Of a stretch of DNA of 32,178 nt, positions 23,793-32,148 are shown piece by piece. How positions within the stretch are numbered: the first letter of the stretch is position 1; the number at the start of each line of letters is the position of its first letter. The position numbers were made by a program, and so were the translations under genes. The DNA is from an uncultured Erysipelotrichaceae bacterium. GTDB lineage: Bacteria > Bacillota_I > Bacilli_A > Erysipelotrichales > Erysipelotrichaceae. A model generated the notes under the pieces. That model saw only the letters and a program-made list of their open reading frames with translations, was not told the origin of the DNA and made no database searches. Location: contig CADBEA010000026.1 in assembly GCA_902793635.1 (NCBI GenBank), positions 1-32,178 of the forward strand, written 5' to 3'.

Positions 23793-26700
23793 CAGTCGAT
23801 CTGAATCGCTTTGTTGTTGTGGAATGACCAGGCATATGTTCTGATGGCATGATCAGGATAGAAATGCTGAAGAACCATACGGTAGGTATTCAGCTGCGGG
23901 GCATACATTTCATGGATCTCGTCTTCTGAAGCACGGTCTGTCTTGAAGTCGATCAGTATGATTTCATCTTTACCAATTGCTGCGAAGTCCATAATACCGT
24001 TGATGCGGATCTTTTCATCTTCGTAGTAGAACGGATATTCTTTGTGAATATCCATTTTCTTTGCTGTCTGATACAGTTCCGATTCATAGAAACTGCGGAC
24101 GGAAAGAAGGGCGGCTTCCGGCAGTGAAGGATCGGCATACTGACGGATCAGTTCCATTGTCCACTCTCTGTCATCCGGAAGGGCGGCCGTCAGTTCATGC
24201 ACAAGTGTACCGTAGGAAGCACCGCGGCCGTTCTCATTCAGCGGCGGCAGGGTATATGTCTCCAAAACATTGCCGGCTTTTTCCAATGAACTCGGTGTCA
24301 GGATCTCCGGCAGTGCGGCATCCGTGCCGGTCCATCTGGGCAGTGATACGGCTTCCTGAAGAACTTCTTCCTGATCACCTTTGACCAGTTCATCTTCATC
24401 GAAGACGACCGTTCTGACTTTGAACAGACCGTTTTCATTGAGGCCTTCCTCATGATCGAGAGCGGCAGTGATCAGGCCGGTAATGCCTTTTCTCTCGGCA
24501 AGAACGGACAGGTCCATGTGCGGCTGTCTGGCCTGAACAGCGGCAGCATCGTCAACGATGATCAGCCGCTCCTCAGCTCTTGTCACGGCAACATAGAGAA
24601 GCCGGTTGTATTCTTCCATGTCTTCTTTGGCATCCCGCCATTCGACAGCCAGCCGCTGTACGGTCGGCAGGATGATCCTTGTTTCCGGATCGACGTCTTT
24701 GAAGCCAAGACCAAGCAGATCATCGACCATGACGCCGGCTGTCTGCGAGCGGTTGCGGTTGGCGGATGTCCCCCACAGGAAGACGATCTTATACTGCAGT
24801 CCCTTGGAATGGTGGATCGTTGTCACGGTGACGACGTCATCGTCTTTGCCGGAAGTTACTGCTTCCGAAGATTTTTCGTCACTGCCGGCATCGATCTCAT
24901 CGATCAGTTCACTGACGGTCAGAATACTGCTGTTGGTCACTTTATCAAACAGATAGTCAAAATTGGCCTGATCCTTGCGGGTGAGCGCTTCATAGAATGG
25001 TTTGCCGTTTGCATCCGCTGTCATGATCTGCTGCAGCAGGTAGAGCGGTCCGCTGCGCTCAGCCATTTCTGAGAAACGGGCAAAACGTTCGGGAATTTCC
25101 GGATGCTGTATCTTGACAGCTTCAGTCAGCTTTTTGCCGCAGGCAAGAACCATGCCGGCAATCTGTTCATCACTGAAGCGGTACATCGGACTGGTCAGCA
25201 CACTCAGCAGCGACAGCGCGTCATCCGGATCCTGCATGTATCTGAGCATGGACAGGATATCACGGCACAAATCGGATCGGTAGAAACCTTCCCGGGCGTC
25301 GATATCATACGGAATACGGAAACGGTCAAACTGCGACCGCAGGGCGATCTGCTCGCCATGGCTGCGGGTAAGCACAGCAAAGTCATGATAGGAAAGGGAA
25401 GGATCTTCCGTCATCATTTCATGGATGCGTGAGGCGATCCAGGCGGATTTCATATATTTCGCTTCGGACGCTTTCAAAGCTTTGCGTTTTCCCTTGGCGG
25501 TGACTTCCGGGTCCGGCTTTTCGAGAAGAACCAGTTCGACCCGGGCATCTTCAGCTGTTTTCTGCTTATCAAGACCGGCTGTCACATGGTCTTCGTCCAG
25601 ATAGGAATCAAGTGTGCCGTCAATGTTCATCAATCTTTCAAACAGCAGATTGGTAAAGCGGATGATCTGATGGGAAGAACGATAATTATAGCGCAGGTTA
25701 AACGATGCGATACCTTCCTGATCCATGATCAGATCGCGCATCAGCTGCGGGCGGGCCTGACGGAAACGATAAATGGACTGCTTGACGTCACCGACCCGGA
25801 AGATCATTTTGTCACCGGCAGCCAGTGAGATGATCGTATCCTGCAGGACACTGGTGTCCTGGAATTCGTCCACGAGGATCTCATCGAGTCCGGCACTGAT
25901 GCGTCTGGCAATCGTATTGTCATTGGCCTGCAGAATGTTCAGGGCATAGCGTTCCATATCGGCGTAGTTCAGGCAGGCTGCTTCTTTCTTCAGGCGGTCA
26001 AAGTGCGCCGAGACAAACCGGGCCAGTCTGATCAGCAGGGCGGCGATGTCAGCCTGTCTTGCCGAGCGGGATGCGAATACTTCCGAGGGATAGCAGATGG
26101 CCAGAAGTTCATCAATGCGGGCATAAATGATATCCCGGTATCTGGCCAGGAGGGGATCTTTTGAAGTGGCGATTTTCACCTGGGCTGCATCCTGCAGTTT
26201 GACGCGGAAGCCTTCGTAATCCTGTTCCTGCGCAAGACGGATCGCGTCATTGGCGGGATTGAGAATACCATACAGCATTGTCTCGGTGATCTTTTCACCG
26301 CCATCCAGGAACGTCAGACGTTCCAGAGCGCTCTGCAGAGCTGTGCTGATATCCTGACATTTCTCTTCCAGCATGGCAAACCAGGTATCCTTCACGGCTT
26401 TGGGAAGCTGCTTCAGGGATGTGAAGGGGACATACATCGCAGCGGCTTCGTCATACCAGCGATCCGGATCGGCGGCGGCATCCGCATGTGAGCGAATCGT
26501 GTCGACGATTTCATAGAGTGTGTCGAAGTCTTCACTGCGCTGGGAGAACCAGACTGTCAGCCGCAGCAGACCTTCCGGATCATCCGCATGCATGTCCTGC
26601 AGGGCGGCTTCATAAGCCTGCTTCTGCAGCAGTTCATTTTTCCCTTCACTGAGAATATTGGCAGTTACGGCCGGGTCGAGACCAATCACGTTGTAATACT

Positions 26701-27052
26701 TTTTAATGATATTGAGGCAATAGGAATCGATTGTCGTGATTTCCGCATTGACCAGCGAAGTGATCTGTTTTTCCAGATAGGCTTTTTCTTCGGCGGTTTC
26801 CGCTTTGGCCCGCATGGCATGCAGTTCAGCTGCCAGACGGTTTTTCATTTCCTCCGCCGCAGCCGCGGTAAAAGTCAGCGCCACGATGCGCTCGAGATCG
26901 ACATGGTCTTCGATGATGCGTTTCATGATCCGGGTAACGAGAACCTTTGTCTTGCCGGCACCGGCAGAGGCGGAGACGAGAATGTTCTTTTCACCGAGTT
27001 CCATGATGACCTGCTGCTGATAGCGGTCACTGCCTGCCAGTTCGACTTTCAT
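23792..27052 (-). CDS. addA: ATP-dependent helicase/nuclease subunit A
   Basis: A 1086-residue AddA, the UvrD-like helicase and nuclease of the AddAB complex that resects double-strand breaks up to Chi and loads RecA. Walker A ASAGAGKT is at about residues 28-35, Walker B is ILVDEFQDT, motif III-IV includes GDVKQSIYRFRQA, and motif VI is NRLLYVAVTRA. The C-terminal PD-(D/E)XK nuclease is seen in INGIMDF and ILIDFKTDRA with its Gln-Leu-Asn-Thr-Tyr helix. It is somewhat shorter than B. subtilis AddA. GGAGG precedes the ATG by 8 nt. The start overlaps the addB stop by four bases, so the subunits are made together. Confidence 0.95.
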   Translation of the reverse strand: MKVELAGSDRYQQQVIMELGEKNILVSASAGAGKTKVLVTRIMKRIIEDHVDLERIVALTFTAAAAEEMKNRLAAELHAMRAKAETAEEKAYLEKQITSLVNAEITTIDSYCLNIIKKYYNVIGLDPAVTANILSEGKNELLQKQAYEAALQDMHADDPEGLLRLTVWFSQRSEDFDTLYEIVDTIRSHADAAADPDRWYDEAAAMYVPFTSLKQLPKAVKDTWFAMLEEKCQDISTALQSALERLTFLDGGEKITETMLYGILNPANDAIRLAQEQDYEGFRVKLQDAAQVKIATSKDPLLARYRDIIYARIDELLAICYPSEVFASRSARQADIAALLIRLARFVSAHFDRLKKEAACLNYADMERYALNILQANDNTIARRISAGLDEILVDEFQDTSVLQDTIISLAAGDKMIFRVGDVKQSIYRFRQARPQLMRDLIMDQEGIASFNLRYNYRSSHQIIRFTNLLFERLMNIDGTLDSYLDEDHVTAGLDKQKTAEDARVELVLLEKPDPEVTAKGKRKALKASEAKYMKSAWIASRIHEMMTEDPSLSYHDFAVLTRSHGEQIALRSQFDRFRIPYDIDAREGFYRSDLCRDILSMLRYMQDPDDALSLLSVLTSPMYRFSDEQIAGMVLACGKKLTEAVKIQHPEIPERFARFSEMAERSGPLYLLQQIMTADANGKPFYEALTRKDQANFDYLFDKVTNSSILTVSELIDEIDAGSDEKSSEAVTSGKDDDVVTVTTIHHSKGLQYKIVFLWGTSANRNRSQTAGVMVDDLLGLGFKDVDPETRIILPTVQRLAVEWRDAKEDMEEYNRLLYVAVTRAEERLIIVDDAAAVQARQPHMDLSVLAERKGITGLITAALDHEEGLNENGLFKVRTVVFDEDELVKGDQEEVLQEAVSLPRWTGTDAALPEILTPSSLEKAGNVLETYTLPPLNENGRGASYGTLVHELTAALPDDREWTMELIRQYADPSLPEAALLSVRSFYESELYQTAKKMDIHKEYPFYYEDEKIRINGIMDFAAIGKDEIILIDFKTDRASEDEIHEMYAPQLNTYRMVLQHFYPDHAIRTYAWSFHNNKAIQID

Positions 27053-29724
27053 GCTGTTGCCTCCTTTCCCGGTTTAAGTTCTTTTTCATAGATCTTCGCG
27101 GGATCCCGGTTGTCACCATGGAAGCGGCAGACAGCCGCGTAATCACAGAAGGTGCAGGCGCCTTCAATCGGCGCAAGGGAAATACCGACCGGCATTTCCT
27201 GGCTTTCTTCCTGCCGCAGCAGATTCTGATAGAAATATTCATACAATACCTGCAGGCATTCTTCGACTGCAACAGGATCGTAGACGGTCTTTAAGGATGC
27301 CACGTGATCACCGTCGCGGTCGATGGCATCTGTCCTTTCGGTCAGAGCCCAGCCCTGCAGACGACGGCTGTCACGGACCAGCTGGCGCATCTTTTCACTG
27401 CCTTCCTGCAGGTCGTTTTCAATGACTGTGAACTTCCGGCGTTCGACATAGGCGGCCCGCAGTTCTTTCTCACTGCTGATGTTTTCTTCCTTCATGCTGA
27501 AGTAATAGGCGCCACCGGCCTCATAGTCCTGGTACAGACGCAGGGCAGTCATCAGGTAGGAAAGCAGCTGCAACTGCAGGCCTTCCTGTACTTTGGCGGC
27601 CGTCAGGTTCTTGGCGGAAGACTTATAGTCCATGATTTCCAGAAGGGAATTGGCACGGTCAGTATTAATGCGGTCAATGGTGCCGTTCAGACGCACGTGT
27701 TCACAGATTTCCATCTGATCGAAATGCTTTTCGGCACAGGCCGGCCGGAAGGTCGTGCAGGCTTCGTATTCCTTCAGGAAGGCAACGCTTCTGCACAGTG
27801 ATTTCAGCATTCTCTGACGGCTGATACGGATCAGGTTTTTATGATGCGGTTCGATAACTTCGAGAGCCTCGAAATAAGGTGCGATCAGTTCGCTGATATG
27901 TTCTTCATCAAGCCACTCGGCATAGTTTTCACCGGCTTCGTTCAAGGCGTTTTCCATGACTGCGTGCTGGATGGTACCGATGTGAGCAGCATCCACAGAA
28001 GGAATCTGTTCCTTGCGGGCATACAGACCGGATGCGATAAAGTAGCGGTAAGGACAGTTGAACCACGTTTCGATGGAACTGACGGAGCCGCGTATATAAC
28101 TGCCTTTCTGATCAGTTTTCGTAAACAGATCTTTAGCAGTTTCCGGATCAAGAAGATGATGGGTGAAACGGCTTTGGGAAACAGACAGCAGCGGCCATCT
28201 TTCGTCTTTGCCAAGCGGCAGAGAACCAAGATCAAAGGCCGGCATCATCTGTCTTCCTTCATAGTCGTTGGTGGCATAGGAATAATAGATTTCTTCTGCC
28301 GCGCTGTTATGGACCCACGCCAGCTGATCACGGTAAGCCTTTTCCCGCTCCGCAAGAGCCGGGAAGGCACTGATCTTTCCGACGTAATCTTCATCAAACA
28401 GACCGCTTCTCGCTTTGAAGCCGGGATAGTCACGGCCGCAGCAGCCCAGTACGTAGGAAACACTGCGGCGGGCCAATGGATGATACAGATCGGTGACCAT
28501 GCAGAAAGGTGAAAGGGAAGCAGTTGCCGGAACGGAAACGGAAAGGATGCAGCGGGCCGTAAACATGACGTCTTCTGCTGTATTGATATAGGGCAGCACT
28601 TCCATCAGCATCTTTCGGATCTGCATGCCGGCGCTTCTGTCTTCTTCATTCACCAGCAAAGGTGAAACAGAAAGGATCTCATAGGCAGCCGTCAGAATCT
28701 CTTTTGGCTCTGCCGCCTTCAGCATTTTCCGCAGAGGTTCATCAATTGTTTCAAAGTAGGCAGCTGCCTGCTGATCCAGTATCTGGAAGGAAGCGAGTTC
28801 GCGGTTTTTCATGACCGTATCATCTTCACGGGAATGGATGCGTTTCAGGATTTTTGCATATTGAACAGCGACGGAAGGTGCTTCCGTACCGGTCATGACC
28901 TGACGCAGATAGGCAAGCAGCTTTCCTTCACATGGGGCAAGCAGGCCGGATGAGAATACGTCGAGAAGATGGCCGGAATCCTTTTCCAGCATGAATGATA
29001 CAGCCTGGAAAAAAGCATTCTGCACACGGGTGAAGGATGTTTCCGTGATGAAGGAAACAGGGATGCCGTAACGGCTGAAAACCTGCCGTACCAGGGGAAC
29101 CTGTGTTTTCGGTGAGCAGAGAATGATCAGACATGGCTTCTGATGGCGGCAGATGTCCTGCGCGACGGCTTCCGCTTCCTGACGCATTGACAGGGCATGA
29201 CGGAGAAAGCCGCGCGGCTGCGCCGGTTCTTCTTCAATGACAGGAACACCTTTCTCCTGCAGTTTCTGCAGCAGACGGTAATGAGCACAGCTGCTTTCGA
29301 AGCCGGGTAAGATACGGATGTTTTCCATTGCGGCGATTTCATCCAGACGCTTGTCCGCTTCCGCATACAGTTTCTTCTCCGGCAGATCCATGGCGAGGAT
29401 CCAGCCAAGCAGTTTTTTCAGTTCTTCCTCACTGCCGTCCCGCACCGGCAGATCGTCTGCCGTGATGCCCCATTCGGCGCATTCTTTTCCAAAGGACAGC
29501 AGTTCCTGATAGAAAGCGGGGTACGCCAGCATCTCTTTGTAAAAATGCAGTTCTCCGGCATGGCTGCGGATCAGTGCGGCGCATTGAAAAAGCTGCAGAA
29601 AAGCGGATTGTTCCGCTTTGGCGTCCAGCAGGACGGAAAATGATATGATCTGCAGACCAAGTCTGCTTTTCAGCCGGTGCATCAATTCTTCCCGGCGGTA
29701 TTCATCAGCGATTATAGTTTCCAT
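27049..29724 (-). CDS. addB: ATP-dependent nuclease subunit B, short form
   Basis: An 891-residue AddB-type subunit. The C-terminal nuclease has the iron-sulfur staple, with one Cys in WFNCPYRYF and three in CTFCDYAAVC (Cys857, Cys860, Cys866), and the nuclease core IMDYKSS. B. subtilis AddB is nearly 1170 residues and begins with a P-loop; this protein has no Walker A at its N-terminus, and a TAG two codons upstream excludes a longer frame. The start is uncertain: ATG 29724 lies 1 nt after an AGGA and at the predicted transcription start, while ATG 29682 (Met15) is an alternative with a GGGAAG site. It is followed by addA with ATGA overlap. Confidence 0.9.
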   Translation of the reverse strand: METIIADEYRREELMHRLKSRLGLQIISFSVLLDAKAEQSAFLQLFQCAALIRSHAGELHFYKEMLAYPAFYQELLSFGKECAEWGITADDLPVRDGSEEELKKLLGWILAMDLPEKKLYAEADKRLDEIAAMENIRILPGFESSCAHYRLLQKLQEKGVPVIEEEPAQPRGFLRHALSMRQEAEAVAQDICRHQKPCLIILCSPKTQVPLVRQVFSRYGIPVSFITETSFTRVQNAFFQAVSFMLEKDSGHLLDVFSSGLLAPCEGKLLAYLRQVMTGTEAPSVAVQYAKILKRIHSREDDTVMKNRELASFQILDQQAAAYFETIDEPLRKMLKAAEPKEILTAAYEILSVSPLLVNEEDRSAGMQIRKMLMEVLPYINTAEDVMFTARCILSVSVPATASLSPFCMVTDLYHPLARRSVSYVLGCCGRDYPGFKARSGLFDEDYVGKISAFPALAEREKAYRDQLAWVHNSAAEEIYYSYATNDYEGRQMMPAFDLGSLPLGKDERWPLLSVSQSRFTHHLLDPETAKDLFTKTDQKGSYIRGSVSSIETWFNCPYRYFIASGLYARKEQIPSVDAAHIGTIQHAVMENALNEAGENYAEWLDEEHISELIAPYFEALEVIEPHHKNLIRISRQRMLKSLCRSVAFLKEYEACTTFRPACAEKHFDQMEICEHVRLNGTIDRINTDRANSLLEIMDYKSSAKNLTAAKVQEGLQLQLLSYLMTALRLYQDYEAGGAYYFSMKEENISSEKELRAAYVERRKFTVIENDLQEGSEKMRQLVRDSRRLQGWALTERTDAIDRDGDHVASLKTVYDPVAVEECLQVLYEYFYQNLLRQEESQEMPVGISLAPIEGACTFCDYAAVCRFHGDNRDPAKIYEKELKPGKEATA

Positions 29725-29730
29725 GTCCTA

Positions 29731-29739
29731 ATGATATCA
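29731..29739 (-). promoter_or_regulatory. putative extended -10 promoter of addBA
   Basis: On the minus strand TGATATCAT (29739 to 29731) is an extended -10 (TGn plus TATCAT). The predicted start, 7 nt on, coincides with the A of the addB ATG at 29724, which would make a leaderless mRNA. No good -35 is visible. Confidence 0.4.
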
Positions 29740-29776
29740 CACGATGGAAATGCGTGGCGTGACGCTCTAATTAACG

Positions 29777-29782
29777 TATAAT
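29777..29782 (+). promoter_or_regulatory. putative -10 box for the Gln-rich protein gene
   Basis: A perfect TATAAT lies 20 nt before ATG 29802. There is no convincing -35 at 16-18 bp. The predicted start (about 29789) falls on the AGGAGA ribosome site, giving a very short leader. It shares a 77-bp divergent region with the addBA promoter. Confidence 0.4.
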
Positions 29783-29801
29783 AGAACCAGGAGAATTGAT
29801 T

Positions 29802-30872
29802 ATGACAAATACAAATGATAATGTAACAAGAGTATTCCATGCTTTCGAAGAGAACCCGGCAGCCATGAGCGATCTGCTGAAAGGTGATGAAAAAGAAGTC
29901 ATCCGTTCTGTTCTGAATGACGAATCCCTCAGTGACGAGGAACTGCAGGAAGTTGTCCGTGAGGTCAACGATAACAATGTCATGAAACTGTATCTTTGCG
30001 CGGACGGTCAGATCGACGGCCAGCAGCTGCTGGAACAGACCGGCGGTTTCACTTCCGTGGAGAGAGGCAAGAAAACCGATGCGATCGGCGCATTGCTGGA
30101 CGGCAAACTGGATATCAAGGATCTGCTGGCTCTGATCACCCTGATGAGCGGCGGTCAGTCTTCCCAGGCTTCCTCCCAGACTGCCGGCGGCCTGCTCAGC
30201 ACTCTGCTGGGCGGTTCCCAGTCCCAGCAGCAGACATCCAGCCCGGCATCTCTGTTCTCACAGCTGCTCGGCGCTCAGCCGGCTCAGCAGCCGCAGGCGC
30301 AGCAGCAGACACCGTCGCTGTTCTCAAGCCTCTTCGGCACACAGCAGCAGTCTCAGCAGACCCAGCAGAACAGCAATGAACAGCTGAATGCTCTCCTGCA
30401 GACTCTGATGGCTCAGCAGCAGACCCTTCAGGCGCAGCAGCAGTCCCAGCAGGCTCTGCAGAATGCACAGCAGCAGACCCTTCAGGCCCAGCAGCAGTCT
30501 CAGCAGTCCCAGCAGCCGCAGGCTCAGACAATGAGCGGTCTGCTCGGTTCACTGTTCGGCCAGATCGTCGAAGCCCAGCAGCAGGCACCGCAGCAGACTC
30601 AGCAGTCCCAGCAGCCTCAAGGCGGTCTGCTCAGTCAGCTGCTTTCCGGCGGCCAGCAGAGCCAGTCTTCATCATCACAGATGCAGAACAGCGCGGTTCT
30701 CAATCAGCCGCTCTTTACCGAAGCTCCTTCAGCCAACACATCCACCGGTTCCACTGTCAATAACCAGGCGCTGAACCAGTTCCTCGGTTCCAGTCCGACC
30801 AACAGCAACGGTACCGTCAATGTCGGTTCGATGTTTGATCTGATCAACATCCTGATGGGAGCCAAGCAGTAA
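29802..30872 (+). CDS. Gln-rich low-complexity protein with repeated hydrophobic motifs
   Basis: A 356-residue protein I do not recognise. Residues 1-120 look folded: helical, acidic, with a DEKEVIRSVLNDESLSDEELQ-like helix pair and a short strand YLCADGQIDG. Residues about 138-274 are 41% Gln by count (55 of 135), with Ser, Ala, Thr and Pro making up most of the rest, and almost all Gln codons are CAG. Five copies of a motif [GS]-L-[LF]-[SG]-x-L-[LF]-[GS] occur at residues 130, 150, 172, 246 and 275. The C-terminus (about 285-356) is Ser/Asn-rich and ends in a hydrophobic helix. ATG 29802 has AGGAGA 7 nt upstream. The next gene begins 1 base after its stop. The architecture resembles prion-like, phase-separating proteins; function unknown. 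Confidence 0.85.
   Translation: MTNTNDNVTRVFHAFEENPAAMSDLLKGDEKEVIRSVLNDESLSDEELQEVVREVNDNNVMKLYLCADGQIDGQQLLEQTGGFTSVERGKKTDAIGALLDGKLDIKDLLALITLMSGGQSSQASSQTAGGLLSTLLGGSQSQQQTSSPASLFSQLLGAQPAQQPQAQQQTPSLFSSLFGTQQQSQQTQQNSNEQLNALLQTLMAQQQTLQAQQQSQQALQNAQQQTLQAQQQSQQSQQPQAQTMSGLLGSLFGQIVEAQQQAPQQTQQSQQPQGGLLSQLLSGGQQSQSSSSQMQNSAVLNQPLFTEAPSANTSTGSTVNNQALNQFLGSSPTNSNGTVNVGSMFDLINILMGAKQ
30414..30506 (+). repeat. 39-bp direct repeat within the Gln-rich gene
   Basis: A 13-codon unit (QQQTLQAQQQSQQ) occurs at 30414-30452 and 30468-30506 with two synonymous differences (GCG/GCC and TCC/TCT) and a 15-bp spacer, giving a 54-bp period. CAG runs make the tract prone to slippage. Confidence 0.85.
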
Positions 30873-30873
30873 T

Positions 30874-31119
30874 ATGCCGCGCGAATTTACTTACGAGATC
30901 GAAGAAGAGATCGCAACGCTTTCTTCTTACGAAGGTGCCCGCGGCCGCGTCTACAGCAAGGAACTTTCCCTGATTTCCTATAATGGCGCCAATGCTGTCT
31001 ACGATATCCGCAACTGGACGGACTACCATGATGAGGAAGCCCGGATGGGTAAAGGCATCACGCTGAACAGGGAAGAACTGAAAGCTCTGCGTGACGCGCT
31101 GAACGGGATGGATCTGTAA
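30874..31119 (+). CDS. ydbC: PC4/YdbC-type ssDNA-binding protein
   Basis: An 81-residue protein matching the YdbC family, bacterial relatives of the PC4 transcription coactivator that bind single-stranded DNA as dimers. Features are the N-terminal strand FTYEIEEEIATLSS, the KELSLISYNGANAVYDIRNW block and the HDEEARMGKGITLNREELKAL end; the MGKGITL motif is the clearest link. It starts one base after the stop of the Gln-rich gene (TAATATG), so the two are made together by coupled translation. Neighbouring addAB and the ssDNA-binding role suggest a DNA-repair or recombination context, which is inference. Confidence 0.9.
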   Translation: MPREFTYEIEEEIATLSSYEGARGRVYSKELSLISYNGANAVYDIRNWTDYHDEEARMGKGITLNREELKALRDALNGMDL

Positions 31120-31141
31120 ACCGCATGGATTGCATGCATTA

Positions 31142-31170
31142 TTGTCATGATTTCTGATAAAATATAGTTT
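31142..31170 (+). promoter_or_regulatory. putative promoter of sepF
   Basis: TTGTCA (31142-31147) with TATAGT (31163-31168) at a 15-bp spacing, or an extended -10 TGATAAAAT (31155-31163) without a good -35. Either would start a transcript just upstream of the GAGGTG ribosome site of sepF. Confidence 0.4.
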
Positions 31171-31191
31171 AGTTAATGTGAGGTGAATTAT

Positions 31192-31554
31192 ATGGGCTGG
31201 AAAGACATGTTTGCTACAGCAGAAGATATTGAAGATACACAGCCGGTCGTAACAGCAGCCGCTGCTCCGGCCGCTGCGACTACCGCAGCCGTCGGCGGTG
31301 CGATCGCTCTGTTCGAACCGCGTACGTTTGATGAGGCGACAATGATCGCTGACAAGATCAAGAACGGCAGTGCGGCCGCCGTCAACCTGCACCGTCTGTC
31401 AAAGGACTATGCACAGAGAACGATCGATTTCCTGACCGGTGTTGTCTACGCACTGAACGGCCGTATTGAAAAAGTCGGCCACAATCTGATTCTCTGTTCG
31501 CCGGCTTCCATGAAACTGTCGGGCGTCATCGAAATGAACCGTGACGCGGAATAA
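31192..31554 (+). CDS. sepF: cell division protein SepF
   Basis: A 120-residue SepF, the FtsZ-binding, membrane-attached protein that aligns the Z-ring in Gram-positive bacteria. The short N-terminus MGWKDMF is the membrane-binding helix, followed by an acidic and then Ala-rich linker (about residues 20-40). The C-terminal domain begins ALFEPRTFDEATMIADKIK and contains AAVNLHRLSKDYAQRTIDFL and GVVYALNGRIEKVG, all diagnostic. I chose ATG 31192 over a GTG at 31183 because that GTG lies within the AGGTG ribosome site. In many Bacillota sepF sits upstream of ylmG/ylmH and divIVA; here an unrecognised gene follows instead. Confidence 0.94.
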   Translation: MGWKDMFATAEDIEDTQPVVTAAAAPAAATTAAVGGAIALFEPRTFDEATMIADKIKNGSAAAVNLHRLSKDYAQRTIDFLTGVVYALNGRIEKVGHNLILCSPASMKLSGVIEMNRDAE

Positions 31555-31572
31555 TCCGCAAGAGGTATACTG

Positions 31573-32067
31573 ATGCACATTTATCCGATTTATAAGAATA
31601 CCCGCAGAGATATCATCGAATGTGCAACGTTTCTCAATGATGAGATCTGTTTGAAGGCTTATATCAAAAGAGAGCCTTCCATCGTTACATATATCGATGT
31701 TGCCAACATTCATCTGAAGAGTGATTTCGATCCGGAAACCACTCTGATCCCGGGTGTGACAAGAAGGATCGTCAAATACCGTGACAGTGATCAGACATTT
31801 GTCGAAATCTGCTGGAATGAGGATGAATCATTTACGCTGCGTTTCCCGGATGAGGAAGTCGACGTAGTACGTCAGAGCCGTTCCGCGTTCGCCTTCAAGA
31901 AAGGTGACCGCACACTGGCGACGATCGGCCGGATCCGTGCCAAAGATACCCGACAGGTTGGCCGTGAAACCTATGAAACAGTATATGATACGGAAGCGGA
32001 AGAAGACATTTCCCAGCAGGCATTATATGTCCTGTGGTGCTTCCCGATTCTCTACTTCGGTTTCTGA
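31573..32067 (+). CDS. unrecognised protein downstream of sepF
   Basis: A 164-residue protein I cannot place. It is rich in beta-strand-like alternation; the segment FAFKKGDRTLATIGRIRAKD has the feel of a Tubby/LURP-like strand pair, but this is a weak impression. It has no signal peptide; the C-terminus ends in a hydrophobic ALYVLWCFPILYFGF stretch too short and aromatic for a typical membrane anchor. AAGAGGT lies about 8 nt before the ATG, 18 bp after sepF, so it is probably co-transcribed with it. A link to cell division is suggested only by position. Confidence 0.8.
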   Translation: MHIYPIYKNTRRDIIECATFLNDEICLKAYIKREPSIVTYIDVANIHLKSDFDPETTLIPGVTRRIVKYRDSDQTFVEICWNEDESFTLRFPDEEVDVVRQSRSAFAFKKGDRTLATIGRIRAKDTRQVGRETYETVYDTEAEEDISQQALYVLWCFPILYFGF

Positions 32068-32103
32068 GAGGTAAAACTGAAGGGGCTGTAACGAATAGGT
32101 AAA

Positions 32104-32148
32104 TGATGATCGCTCATCAGGCACCTTGAGGTTACACCTCTTTTTCTT
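32104..32148 (+). terminator. hairpins and probable terminator at the right edge
   Basis: TGATGA-TCGC-TCATCA (32104-32119) is a 6-bp hairpin, and GAGGT-TAC-ACCTC (32128-32140) is a second hairpin followed by TTTTTCTT (32141-32148). The second is a short intrinsic terminator for the sepF unit, or part of a leader for a gene beyond the window. Confidence 0.5.

Noticed and set aside
30414-30506. CRISPR-like direct repeats
   Set aside because: Only two copies, in frame within a coding sequence, with codon-synonymous differences and no unique spacers of fixed length.
30196-30588. Ala/Ser/Glu-rich frame opposite the Gln-rich gene
   Set aside because: CAG runs read on the other strand give CTG/GCT/TGC-like repeats with no stops. 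The plus-strand frame has a proper ribosome site and a folded N-domain.
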